NCBI GenBank assembly: GCA_001604585.1
Contig: LVBW01000065.1
Span: 1 to 34,275 of the forward strand
Direction: 5' to 3'
Source of the DNA: Puniceicoccales bacterium Verruco_02
GTDB lineage: Bacteria > Verrucomicrobiota > Verrucomicrobiia > Opitutales > Oceanipulchritudinaceae
DNA: 34,275 bases
Positions 6,789 to 16,600 of this stretch are shown here, piece after piece. The position numbers were made by a program, and so were the translations under genes. Each line of letters begins with the position of its first letter. The first letter of the stretch is position 1. The notes beneath the pieces are model-generated. The model was not told where the DNA came from and did no database searches. It saw only the letters and a list, made by a program, of their open reading frames with translations.

Positions 6789-9380
6789 ATGTTTCCCAAA
6801 TTCGTTGCGAGCGCCCTTGCTGGCGCAGTCCTGCTTCCACTGGCAATACTGGCTGCCGAGGCCACGATTCCGCCATATCTTGACAGATCTCTGCCGCAGA
6901 AAGAGCGCGTCGATGACCTGATTTCCAGAATGACCTTGGAAGAGAAGGCCTCGATGATGACCAATACAACCCCCGGAGTGCCCCGGCTGGGCATTCCCAA
7001 ATACAACTGGTGGAGCGAGGCTCTTCACGGGGTGGCCAACGCCGGGACTGCAACCGTATTCCCGCAGGCCATCGGCCTTGCGGCCATGTGGAACGAGCCT
7101 TTCCAGCAGGAGATTGCAACGGTAATCGGCATTGAGGGCAGGGCGAAGTTCAACGGATATGTGGGCACCCCGCTTGAAGGGGAGATATTTCGCGGTCTCA
7201 CTTTCTGGTCGCCAAACGTGAACATCTTTCGAGATCCGCGCTGGGGGCGTGGGCAGGAGACCTATGGCGAGGATCCTTTCCTCACTTCCCGTCTTGGCGT
7301 TGCTTTTGTTCGCGGGCTTCAGGGGGATGACCCCGATTACCTCAAGGCCGCTGCCTGCGCGAAGCATTTTGCAGTGCACAGTGGTCCGGAACCTCTGCGC
7401 CATATTTTCGATGTCGCGCCTGTGAAGGCAGATCTTTACGAGACTTATCTTCCCGCATTCGAGGCACTTGTCCGCGAGGGTAGGGTGGAGATCGTGATGA
7501 CCGCTTACAACGCCATCGACGGCATTCCCTGCTCCATCCATCCACAGCTTTACGGATTCCTTAAGGAATGGGGATTCAGTGGGCATGTGACCTCGGACTG
7601 CGGCTCGGTCAGTGACCTTATCAACACATACAAGATGGCCTCGGACGAGGCCGAGGCGCAGGCCATGACCTTCCTTGCAGGAATGAACGTCCGTTGCGAC
7701 TGGATGAGTGAGGGGGTTCCACAGGCAGTTGAGCGAGGACTGATTAGCGAGGCACAGATTGACAGTAGCTTGCACCCTCTCTTGCGCACGATGTTCAAGC
7801 TCGGCTTCTTCGATCCCAAGGACAAGGTGCCATTCAACAGCATCAACCCCTCTTTGAACGATAGCCCCGAGCATGGTGCCCTCGCCCTGCGTGCTGCGCG
7901 CGAAAGCATGGTACTGCTGAAGAACGACGGTATCCTGCCTCTTGACACCAAGAAGATCCGTCGAGTGGCAGTAGTCGGGCCGAATGCATCATCTCAGCCC
8001 GTTCTCGTAGGCAACTACAATGGAGAGCCTTCCGCTCCGGTCACAGTGCTCGATGGTATCCGTGCAGCTCTTGAACCTCTGGGCATTCGTGTGGATTACT
8101 CCCACGGCTGTGATTATGCGGATCGCAGCGACGATTGGCGGCTCATTCCTCATCCTTGGTTCCGCGGAGAGTATTACAATAACGGCGATTTTTCCGGAAC
8201 CCCGGCAGCATGGCGCACAGAGCGGCCCATTTGCCACGCCTGCTCTACGGGGCATTCCGACGGGCTTCCTTCCGGTGTGTCCCCAAGCGGGGCCTCGGTG
8301 CGCTGGAACGGGGAACTCCAGAGCACGCTGGCTGGTGAATACCGCTTCCGGGTTCGAGGCATTGGCGGTTTCCGCCTGAGGGTGGATGGGAAGCTGCTCG
8401 TTGACTCCATGAGTCCAGTCTATTTGAAGGGCGCGGAGGAGCGGTCCGTCACCGTTTCTTGCAACTTGCCTGACAATGCGATTCTTCCGATACAACTGGA
8501 ATACGTGCAGGGAGCAGCGCCTTTGAGCGTTGCTCTTGAGTGGATTACTCCAGCAGTTGACGCGCAGATGGAAGAGGCCTTGGGCGTGGTTCGCGGTGCG
8601 GACATGGTCATCTACGTCGGCGGCATATCGGCCCAGCTTGAAGGCGAGGAAATGGCGGTTGACTACGAAGGCTTTGTCGGCGGAGACCGCATTTCCACGG
8701 AGTTGCCGGAGCTTCAACAGCGTTTACTCAAGGCCATTCATGCTAGTGGCAAGCCGGTCGTCATGGTGAACATGTCGGGCAGCGCCGTGGCCCTGCCTTG
8801 GGCCGACGCCAACCTGAATGCAGTCCTTCAGGCATGGTATCCCGGACAGGCTGGAGGAACGGCCGTGGCCGACGTAATTACCGGAAAATACAACCCCGCC
8901 GGACGCCTTCCGCTGACATTCTACCGCTCTACGGAAGATCTGCCGGACTTCGACGACTACGCTATGGAGGGCCGCACCTACAAGTATTTCCGCGGCAAGC
9001 CCCTATATGCATTCGGCCACGGCCTTAGCTACACGAGTTTCGATTACTCCGCCATGAAAGTGAGCCGCTCTGCCAGTGGAGACCTGACTGTCAAGCTGAA
9101 GGTCAGGAACTCCGGCAAGCGCGACGGCGACGAAGTGGTGCAACTTTATGCCGTGCCTCCGGCATCGTCAGCAGCTCGCGAAGTGCAGGCCCTTTGCGGG
9201 TTCAAGCGTCTCTTCCTCAAGGCCGGGGAAACAAAGGAGGTCGTAATCACGGTTCCCGCATCCGCCCTTCGTCGTTGGAGCGATAAGAGCGGAAGTATGT
9301 TCATTCCGTCCGGCGAATGGACAATACGCGCCGCTGCTTCATCCGCAGACATTCGCCTGTCCTCAATAATCAAGCTGTAA
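6789..9380 (+). CDS. GH3 beta-xylosidase (xylan 1,4-beta-xylosidase-like) with PA14-like insert, exported
   Basis: An 863-residue exported enzyme (signal about 1-23) that should release xylose from xylo-oligosaccharides. The N-terminal (beta/alpha)8 domain includes NWWSEALHG (73-81), the RDPRWGRGQETYGEDPF block (148-164), substrate-binding KHF (192-194) and nucleophile Asp270 in TSDCG. These motifs match the beta-xylosidase branch of GH3. The alpha/beta sandwich domain follows from about 370 and is interrupted by a PA14-like carbohydrate-binding insert (about 457-590; WFRGEYYNN, YRFRV, GFRLRVDGKLL). The acid/base is expected among the glutamates of LEGEEM (617-622). A fibronectin-III-like domain closes the protein (about 765-863). 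It sits between the GH10-GH43 gene and a second GH43 gene with short gaps (32 and 17 bases), consistent with one operon. Confidence 0.94.
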   Translation: MFPKFVASALAGAVLLPLAILAAEATIPPYLDRSLPQKERVDDLISRMTLEEKASMMTNTTPGVPRLGIPKYNWWSEALHGVANAGTATVFPQAIGLAAMWNEPFQQEIATVIGIEGRAKFNGYVGTPLEGEIFRGLTFWSPNVNIFRDPRWGRGQETYGEDPFLTSRLGVAFVRGLQGDDPDYLKAAACAKHFAVHSGPEPLRHIFDVAPVKADLYETYLPAFEALVREGRVEIVMTAYNAIDGIPCSIHPQLYGFLKEWGFSGHVTSDCGSVSDLINTYKMASDEAEAQAMTFLAGMNVRCDWMSEGVPQAVERGLISEAQIDSSLHPLLRTMFKLGFFDPKDKVPFNSINPSLNDSPEHGALALRAARESMVLLKNDGILPLDTKKIRRVAVVGPNASSQPVLVGNYNGEPSAPVTVLDGIRAALEPLGIRVDYSHGCDYADRSDDWRLIPHPWFRGEYYNNGDFSGTPAAWRTERPICHACSTGHSDGLPSGVSPSGASVRWNGELQSTLAGEYRFRVRGIGGFRLRVDGKLLVDSMSPVYLKGAEERSVTVSCNLPDNAILPIQLEYVQGAAPLSVALEWITPAVDAQMEEALGVVRGADMVIYVGGISAQLEGEEMAVDYEGFVGGDRISTELPELQQRLLKAIHASGKPVVMVNMSGSAVALPWADANLNAVLQAWYPGQAGGTAVADVITGKYNPAGRLPLTFYRSTEDLPDFDDYAMEGRTYKYFRGKPLYAFGHGLSYTSFDYSAMKVSRSASGDLTVKLKVRNSGKRDGDEVVQLYAVPPASSAAREVQALCGFKRLFLKAGETKEVVITVPASALRRWSDKSGSMFIPSGEWTIRAAASSADIRLSSIIKL

Positions 9381-9397
9381 CACAAAGCGCATCCAGT

Positions 9398-10999
9398 ATG
9401 AGAATCAAAACTAGCTATGCCTGCGCACTGCTCGCGATCTTGGCCTCTGTCACAGCGTTTTCGAGTAATCCCTCTTGTTTGATGCCTACCTCCAAGGTGG
9501 ATTGCCTGGGCCTCGGCGCGCATAATCCAATTATCTACGCGGATGTGCCGGACATGGCCATGATTCGCGTTGGCGACACCTACTACATGAGTAGCACCAC
9601 AATGCACATGTCGCCGGGTGTCCCCATCATGAAGTCCAAGGATCTGGTCAACTGGGAAATAGTCAGCTACGCATACGACAGACTCGAAGAGAGCGACGCG
9701 ATGAACCTTTCCAACGGCAAAAGCCGTTATGGCAAGGGTTCATGGGCAAGCAGCATACGTTATAACAAGGGCACTTTTTACGTCAGCACCTTCTGCGGCC
9801 CCTGCGACAAGACCTATGTGTATTCCACTCAGGACATAGAGCGCGGGCCTTGGAAGGAGGCGTCGTTTTCTCCCAGTTTTCACGACCATTCGCTCTTCTT
9901 CGACGACGACGGGCGCGTTTACATGATTTTGGGTGGTGGATCTCTGCGCCTTGTTGAACTTTTGCCCGATGCTTCCGGCGAAATGCCCGGAGGCTTTAAC
10001 CAAGTGGTCATCCCCAACGCCAATGCCCCAGCTGGTGACAACATTGCCCTTAATGCAGAGGGTTCCCAGCTCATCAAGGTCGATGGCAAATACTATCTCT
10101 TCAACATCGTATGGCCGAGGGGTGGTATGAGAACGGTTCTCGTACACCGAGCCGACAAGTTGAGCGGCCCTTGGGAAGGCAGGATTGTCCTTCAGGACAA
10201 GGGCGTCGCTCAGGGCAGCATTATAGATACCCCGGAGGGCAAGTGGTATGCATACCTATTTCGTGACAATGGGGCTGTGGGGCGCATTCCGTATCTAGTG
10301 CCTGTGGAATGGAGGGACGGCTGGCCTGTTCTCGGCGTGAAGGGCGAGGTACCGATGAACTTGCCGGATTTGCCCGGAAACAAGAGCCTCATACCCGGTA
10401 TTGTGAATAGCGACGAGTTTTCCCGCCTGTCTGGCGAAGCTGCGCTACCTCTAGTCTGGCAGTGGAATCACAATCCCGATAACTCGCTCTGGTCCATATC
10501 CGCCCGTAGTGGCTGGCTACGCCTGACCACTGGGCGCATCGACGCCGATGTGCTGACTGCACGCAACACACTCACACAGAGGACATTCGGCCCGCAATGC
10601 AGCGGATATACCTATCTAGATGTATCCGGCATGAAGGATGGCGACTGTGCTGGTCTAATCCTGCTTCAGAGCGACTATGGATATGTCGGCGTCAAGAAAG
10701 AGGGCGCGCGCAGCTATATTGTGATGCAGAGCGTGGACGATGGGCATATAGCCGAAAGGGCAAGGGTTCCCCTTAGGCAGTCCGGCGTGTATCTGAAGGC
10801 GGAGTGTGATTTCCGTCAGCTCGCGGACAGGGCTCGATTCTATTACAGCTTGGACGGCGACAGCTGGACGGCCATAGGGGAGACTCTGCACATGAAATAC
10901 AAGCTTACGCACTTCATGGGCTATCGCTTCGGCCTGTTCAATCATGCGACACGTAGCTTTGGCGGGCACGCTGATTTTGACTTCTTCCGCATCGAATAA
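9398..10999 (+). CDS. GH43 alpha-L-arabinofuranosidase / beta-xylosidase, subfamily-12-like, secreted
   Basis: A 533-residue secreted enzyme starting at ATG 9398, 17 bases after the GH3 stop; this start puts a normal signal peptide (about 1-22, CALLAILASVTA) at the N-terminus, while an upstream ATG at 9317 would overlap GH3 and bury it. The GH43 propeller (about 40-320) has base Asp49 (IIYADVPD), pKa-setting Asp163 (FHDHSLFFDDDG) and acid Glu221 (NAEGSQLI). The block MSPGVPIMKSKDLVNWE (71-87) is typical of the GH43_12-like group. Residues about 335-533 form a beta-sandwich, the concanavalin-like C-terminal domain that helps close the active site in many GH43 enzymes. The role is removal of arabinose or xylose from arabinoxylan fragments; exact specificity cannot be read from the sequence. 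Confidence 0.92.
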   Translation: MRIKTSYACALLAILASVTAFSSNPSCLMPTSKVDCLGLGAHNPIIYADVPDMAMIRVGDTYYMSSTTMHMSPGVPIMKSKDLVNWEIVSYAYDRLEESDAMNLSNGKSRYGKGSWASSIRYNKGTFYVSTFCGPCDKTYVYSTQDIERGPWKEASFSPSFHDHSLFFDDDGRVYMILGGGSLRLVELLPDASGEMPGGFNQVVIPNANAPAGDNIALNAEGSQLIKVDGKYYLFNIVWPRGGMRTVLVHRADKLSGPWEGRIVLQDKGVAQGSIIDTPEGKWYAYLFRDNGAVGRIPYLVPVEWRDGWPVLGVKGEVPMNLPDLPGNKSLIPGIVNSDEFSRLSGEAALPLVWQWNHNPDNSLWSISARSGWLRLTTGRIDADVLTARNTLTQRTFGPQCSGYTYLDVSGMKDGDCAGLILLQSDYGYVGVKKEGARSYIVMQSVDDGHIAERARVPLRQSGVYLKAECDFRQLADRARFYYSLDGDSWTAIGETLHMKYKLTHFMGYRFGLFNHATRSFGGHADFDFFRIE

Positions 11000-11042
11000 C
11001 TGGCATCGCCGATTTACATGTCAGAGCTAACACTTACCCATG

Positions 11043-11055
11043 CTTTACTGTAAAG
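11043..11055. promoter_or_regulatory. 13-bp palindrome upstream of GH127 gene, candidate operator
   Basis: CTTTACTGTAAAG is a perfect 6+1+6 palindrome in the 128-base gap between the GH43 and GH127 genes. A longer, looser repeat (ACACTT at 11030-11035 and AAGTGT at 11053-11058) overlaps it. It could bind a sugar-responsive repressor or activator; no regulator gene for it is in the window. Confidence 0.4.
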
Positions 11056-11127
11056 TGTGTTGCAACTAAGGGGCACTTTGGGACCTGTTGCCTCATCAAT
11101 GTTCGCTGTGTATATGTATTCTCTCCC

Positions 11128-13560
11128 ATGAAATCCTACAACACCATTGCCAATAGGCGTATCGCTGCGGCGCTATTTACGCTCGCATCCACTTTCACAG
11201 GCCTTGTCGCAAGTCAGGCCTTTGCCGGGCCTCAGTGTTGCAGCGGGCATCACGCAAGTCAGGCAGGCATGTTCCCACTTGGAGCCGTGAGGCTTCTTGA
11301 GCAGGGACCATTTCACCCGGCCGTCAAGGCGAACCGAGAATACCTGCTCGCTCTATCGCCCGACCGCCTGCTTGCGCCCTTCCTTCGCGAGGCAGGCTTG
11401 CAGCCAAAGGCCGACAGTTACGGCAACTGGGAGAGCATCGGCTTGGACGGTCACACCGCAGGGCATTACCTGTCGGCCTTGGCAAACATGATTTCATCGG
11501 GTGCTGACACGGATGATGCTCAACTCCGCTCCCGCTTGGACTACATGCTGAACGAGCTTGAGCGTTGCCAGAAGGCATATGGGGACGGCTACATCGGCGG
11601 AGTGCCCGGAAGCAGGGAGCTGTGGACACGCATCGCCGCTGGAGACGTGGGGGCGGTGTATTCGAGATGGGTTCCCTGGTACAATGTTCACAAGACTTTC
11701 GCCGGCCTGCGCGATGCCTGGCTGGAAACAGGTAGTGAGAAGGCCCGCGACATGCTCCTTGGCCTTGGCGACTGGTGTGTTGAAATATGTTCGCACCTGA
11801 GTGACGCGCAGATGCAGCAGATGCTTGGCAACGAGCACGGAGGCATGAACGAGGTGATGGCCGACATCTACGCCATCAGTGGCGATGCCAAGTATCTGGC
11901 TACAGCCCGTCGCTTCAACCACAAAGCGGTGCTTGACCCGATGATTGAGCAGCGGGACGAGTTGACCGGTCTGCACGCCAATACCCAAATACCCAAGGTG
12001 GTCGGGCTGGAGCGCATTGCCGCCCTAGACGGCGATGGTGCCGCAGACTCAGGCGCACGCTTTTTCTGGGACACAGTGGTGAACAAGCGTTCGATAGCCT
12101 TCGGCGGCAACAGCGTTTCCGAACATTTCAACGACCCCAATGACTTTTACGGACTGCTTATCCACAGGGAAGGGCCGGAGACCTGCAACACCTACAACAT
12201 GTTGCGCCTTACAGAACAGCTCTTTGCTTCAAAGCCTGACGCGACATATGCCGACTATTACGAGCGTGCCTTGTATAATCATATTCTTGCCTCCATAAAC
12301 CCGGTGCACCCCGGTTATGTTTACTTTACATCGCTAAGACCGGGGCACTACCGCGTGTATTCGGAACCGGACAACAGCTTCTGGTGCTGTGTTGGCACGG
12401 GTATGGAGAACCCCGGCAGATACGGTAGCTTCATATACGCCCGTTCCGAGGATGGGGTTTACGTGAACCTTTTTATCGCCTCGGAGCTTGAGGTGAAAGA
12501 ACTTGGCCTGACCCTGCGACAGGATACGGCGTTTCCGGACGAAGGTTCCAGTCGCCTTACCTTGAAGCTGGACAAGCCTGAACACTTTGCCCTGCACCTG
12601 CGCTATCCGGGATGGGTGGGGAAGGGGGAATTCTCAGTTTCCGTCAACGGCGAGTGTGTCTCCGTCTGTGGATCGCCATCATCTTTCGTGAAGATCGAGC
12701 GTACATGGAGGGATGGAGACAAGGTGGAGCTAATCATGCCCATGAAGACCCGCGTGGAGGCCCTGCCTGACAATTCGCCTTGGTATGCCATAATGCACGG
12801 CCCCATTCTCCTCGCCGCACCATCGGGCACTTGGGATATGATCGGTCTGCGTGCCGACGATTCCCGCATGGCCCATGTGGCAAACGGACCGTCCCTGCCC
12901 TTGGACAAGGCCCCGGTCCTTCTTTGCGATGCCGGAACGATTGCCAGCAATGTAGTGCCGGACATGGCCGCCGGGCCGTTGCATTTTCGCCTGATGAACA
13001 TCGTCGAGCCTTCTGTGATGGATGGAGTGCCTCTTGTCCCCTTCTTCCGTCTTCAGGAATCGCGCTACCAGATGTACTGGGAAACTAGCACCCCTGAGAA
13101 GATCGCAGCCAACAGGCAGAGGCTGGCCGAGGAAGAGCAGGCACTAGCTGTGCGCGAAGCGGCCACCATCGACCGGGTGAGCGCAGGAGAGCAGCAGCCG
13201 GAGGTGGAGCACGACTATCTAGGCGAGGACACCGAGAGCGGCATTCACAACGGCAGGCGCTGGCGTCATGGCCGTGTTATCGAGTACACCCTCAATTCCC
13301 GCGGGGAAAAGGCCGTAATCCTGTCCGTCACATATTCTGGCGACGACAACGGGCGAGTGTTCGACATCTTTGCCAACGGCACGCTAGTCGCCACACAGGA
13401 ACTGACGGCGGAAAGGCGCGGCCATTTCATCGAGAAGTCCTACATCATCCCCGCATCAGTGCTGGAAGCTGCCAAGGACGGACGAATCCGCATACGCTTC
13501 GAGGCGCGAAAGGTTCTTGCGGGTGGCTTGTATGAAGTGCGCCTACTGCGCGCCAAATAG
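11128..13560 (+). CDS. GH127 beta-L-arabinofuranosidase-like enzyme (DUF1680), exported
   Basis: An 810-residue exported protein; the signal peptide ends near residue 33 (ASQAFAG). It matches GH127: GHYLSALA (112-119), WVPWYNVHK (181-189) and FGGNSVSEHF (325-334). The zinc/nucleophile set known from the Bifidobacterium enzyme HypBA1 (Glu338, Cys340, Cys417, Cys418) is present as Glu351, Cys353, Cys420 and Cys421, and Glu332 fits the acid/base position. The protein should therefore be active, using a zinc-bound cysteine as nucleophile to cut terminal arabinofuranosides. The C-terminal 110 residues form the extra domain common in long GH127 proteins. A 128-base gap with a palindrome separates it from the upstream GH43 gene, so it may have its own promoter. 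The final gene of the cluster, it ends before a strong stem-loop. Confidence 0.93.
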   Translation: MKSYNTIANRRIAAALFTLASTFTGLVASQAFAGPQCCSGHHASQAGMFPLGAVRLLEQGPFHPAVKANREYLLALSPDRLLAPFLREAGLQPKADSYGNWESIGLDGHTAGHYLSALANMISSGADTDDAQLRSRLDYMLNELERCQKAYGDGYIGGVPGSRELWTRIAAGDVGAVYSRWVPWYNVHKTFAGLRDAWLETGSEKARDMLLGLGDWCVEICSHLSDAQMQQMLGNEHGGMNEVMADIYAISGDAKYLATARRFNHKAVLDPMIEQRDELTGLHANTQIPKVVGLERIAALDGDGAADSGARFFWDTVVNKRSIAFGGNSVSEHFNDPNDFYGLLIHREGPETCNTYNMLRLTEQLFASKPDATYADYYERALYNHILASINPVHPGYVYFTSLRPGHYRVYSEPDNSFWCCVGTGMENPGRYGSFIYARSEDGVYVNLFIASELEVKELGLTLRQDTAFPDEGSSRLTLKLDKPEHFALHLRYPGWVGKGEFSVSVNGECVSVCGSPSSFVKIERTWRDGDKVELIMPMKTRVEALPDNSPWYAIMHGPILLAAPSGTWDMIGLRADDSRMAHVANGPSLPLDKAPVLLCDAGTIASNVVPDMAAGPLHFRLMNIVEPSVMDGVPLVPFFRLQESRYQMYWETSTPEKIAANRQRLAEEEQALAVREAATIDRVSAGEQQPEVEHDYLGEDTESGIHNGRRWRHGRVIEYTLNSRGEKAVILSVTYSGDDNGRVFDIFANGTLVATQELTAERRGHFIEKSYIIPASVLEAAKDGRIRIRFEARKVLAGGLYEVRLLRAK

Positions 13561-13587
13561 CTGCTGCGCGCACACTTGCGCGTGTGT

Positions 13588-13625
13588 GTCTGCCTGCTCC
13601 GGCATTGCGCATGGAGCAGGCAGAC
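13588..13625. terminator. Perfect 13-bp stem-loop between convergent genes, probable bidirectional terminator
   Basis: GTCTGCCTGCTCC (13588-13600) pairs without mismatch with 13613-13625 around a 12-base loop. It lies between the stop of GH127 on the plus strand and the stop of the RND pump gene on the minus strand. There is no T-run on either side, so it is a stem-only terminator or transcript-end protector. A second, weaker GC-rich hairpin precedes it at about 13566-13589. Confidence 0.65.
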
Positions 13626-13637
13626 AACTGAGCCTCA

Positions 13638-16600
13638 TTAGCGTTTGTTGTTGGCCATGAAGTAGAGCACCGGCACGGCCATGCGGCTTATAAGTAGCGA
13701 GGCTATCTCGCCGAACATCAGGCTGATGGCCAACCCCTGGAAAATGGGGTCCGCCAGTATGACGCTAGCACCGACCACAACAGCCAGTGCCGTCAGCAGC
13801 ATTGGGCGGAAGCGCACTGCTCCGGCCTCCACGACGGCTTCACGCAGCGATAGGCCGTGTTCGCGGCGCAACTCTATAAAGTCCACGAGGATAATCGAGT
13901 TACGCACCACGATGCCAGCCCCGGCCATGAAGCCGATCATGGATGTGGCGGTAAAGAATGCGCCCATTGCCCAGTGGGCAGGCAAAATGCCGATTAGCGA
14001 GAACGGGATTGCGGCCATGACAACGAGTGGTGTCACGTAGCTCTTGAACCAGCCCACCATCAGCATGGCGATAAGCACGAGCACGACCGCAAAGGCCAGC
14101 CCGAGATCGCGGAATACTTCCAGCGTGATATGCCATTCGCCATCCCAGAGCACTGTCGGAGAGGCGTCGTCCACGGGCTGCTTGAAGAAGTTGATTGATA
14201 CCTTGCCATTCGCTCCGCCGTAGCTGGCTCCTTCGAGTTTGGCCAAAGCCTTGTTCATCGTGAATATGGCGTATGCCGGGCTTTCCACCTCTCCGGCGAC
14301 ATCGGCAGTTACATATGTCACGGGTTGCAGGTTCTTGTGATATATGCTTCGTTCGCGCTGCGTGTGTTCGACTCGCACAAGCTCCATCAAGGGAATGAGC
14401 GGAGCTTGTGGATTATGGCCGCGAATTCGCAGCTTGAGCAGCGCGTTGGGGGTGGGGCGTGAACTGTCGGGCAGTTCCACAATTATCGGTACCCCTTCGC
14501 GGTCCACAGGCTGGTGGAGCAGGTCGGCCTGAACGCCCAGTGTTGCAAGGCGTATGGCCTCGTTTATCTGCGCCTCGCTTATCCCGGCAAGAGCCGCTTT
14601 GTCCTTGTCCGCCACGTAGCGGACCATTGGCTGCGCGTCTTCCACATACCAGTCGATGTCAACTACGCCGGGTGTATTCTCCATTATCCTTTTAACATCG
14701 GCTGCTAGCGCGTGGCGTGCCTTTTCCGAGGGGCCGTACACTTCTGCAACTATGGTTTGGAGGACAGGTGGACCGGGCGGCACTTCGGCAACGGCGAGCG
14801 CAGCGCCGTACCGTTTGGCGATCTCGGTCATCATAGGGCGCACCTTCAGAGCTATGTCGTGACTCTGAAGCTTGCGCTGCGATGCATCTACGAGGTTAAC
14901 CTGTATGTCGGCCACGTTCGGGCCGCGACGCAGGTAGTAGTGGCGTACTAAACCGTTGAAATTGAATGGAGATGCTGTGCCGGAATAGATTTGGCAGTCG
15001 CGCACTTCTGGAACGGACCTGAGCACGGCGGCCATTTCAAAGGCTACACGGGTGGTGTCTTCGAGGGTGGTGCCTTCGGGTGTGTCGATGACAATCTGGA
15101 ACTCGCTCTTGTTGTCGAAGGGCAGCATTTTGACCTTCACAGCACCCACGCCGACTAGAGCCATCGCAGCAAATAACAGCGCAACTATCACACCAAGAAA
15201 GGCCCAGCGCCAAGCGGTATGGTCGAGCAGGGGATCCATCACCTTGTGATACAGGCGCGATGACCAGTCCGAGGGGGCTTCGTCTTCAAAGGTGGAGGCA
15301 GCTCTCTCTGCTTCAGGCAGTTTAAGTTCGCAGCTAAAGCGGCGCTTCAGGACGCGAATCGCAGCCCAGGGCGTGATGGTGAAAGCTATCACAAGAGAGA
15401 ACAGCATGGCCGCCGTGGAACCGATGGGGATGGGACGCATGTATGGCCCCATCAGGCCACCGACAAAGGCCATTGGCAGAATTGCCGCAATGACGGCCCA
15501 AGTCGCGAGGATTGTTGGGTTCCCAACTTCGTCAACGGCTTCAAGGGCGACTTGCGCGAGGCCTTTCTTCTGCGCCCCGGCCATGCGTACGTGCCTTACG
15601 ATGTTCTCCACAACCACGATGGCATCGTCCACAAGTATGCCTATTGAAAATATCAGGGCAAAGAGCGTGATGCGGTTTAGCGTGTATCCGTAGAGGTAAA
15701 ACACGAGCAGCGTGAGGGCCAGTGTCGATGGAACGGCGAGCAACACGACCAAGGACTCCCTCCAGCCGAGGAAAAACAGTATAAGGAGTGCGACGCCAAA
15801 GACCGCGATTCCCATGTGCAACAGAAGCTCGTTCGACTTGTGTGCAGCCGTGCTTCCGTAGTCACGAACCGTCGTGACGCTCACTTCATCAGGTATCACA
15901 ATCCCTTTTAGTGAATCCACACGGGCTAGCACGGCGTCAACCACTTCGATAGCGTTTGCGCCGGGGCGCTTGGCAAGGCTGAGCGTAACGGCAGCCTCCA
16001 GTGCCCCGTCGCGCCCCATGTGCATCACGTAGTCAGCTGGAGTGGCAGCCTCATCTCGGACTTCCGCCACATCTCTTAGGTACACGGGCCTGCCTTCGTA
16101 AACGCCTACGACTACGGTACCTACATCGCGTGCGTTCTCAAGGAAACTGCCAGTCTGGAGCAGCACGTCTTTCCCGTCAAAGGGCAGAGAACCAAGCTCC
16201 ATTCTCGAGTTTGTCTGGCGCAGGATCGGCACCACTACATCCGCGCTTATGCCGTGAGCGGCCAGCGAAGAGCTGTCCAGCACCACGCGGACTGCGCGCT
16301 TGTCGCCACCAATTAGCTTGGTTTCGGCAACCTTGTCGATGGGCTTGACTGCCTCTTCAACCTGAGCGGCCACGCGGCGCAGGTCCAGATGGTCCAAGCT
16401 GGCACTATGAAAGGTCAGCGCGAGGATCGGCACGTCGTCAATCGTGCGCGGCTTGATCAGCGGGGCACTTACGCCGTAGGGAATGCGGTCGTAGTTGGAC
16501 TGTAGTTTCTGATTGAGCCTTACGATAGCCGCCTCGATGTCGGTGCCGACCTTGAAGCGGACTACGACCAAGGTTCCGCCCGGAGACGAGGTCGAGTAGA

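Noticed and set aside
6753-7874. 373-codon open frame on the minus strand, antisense to GH3
   Set aside because: Lies within the catalytic domain of a clear GH3 enzyme and has no family signal.
9317-9397. Longer start for the second GH43
   Set aside because: Would overlap the GH3 coding region and push the signal peptide inside; ATG 9398 fits better.
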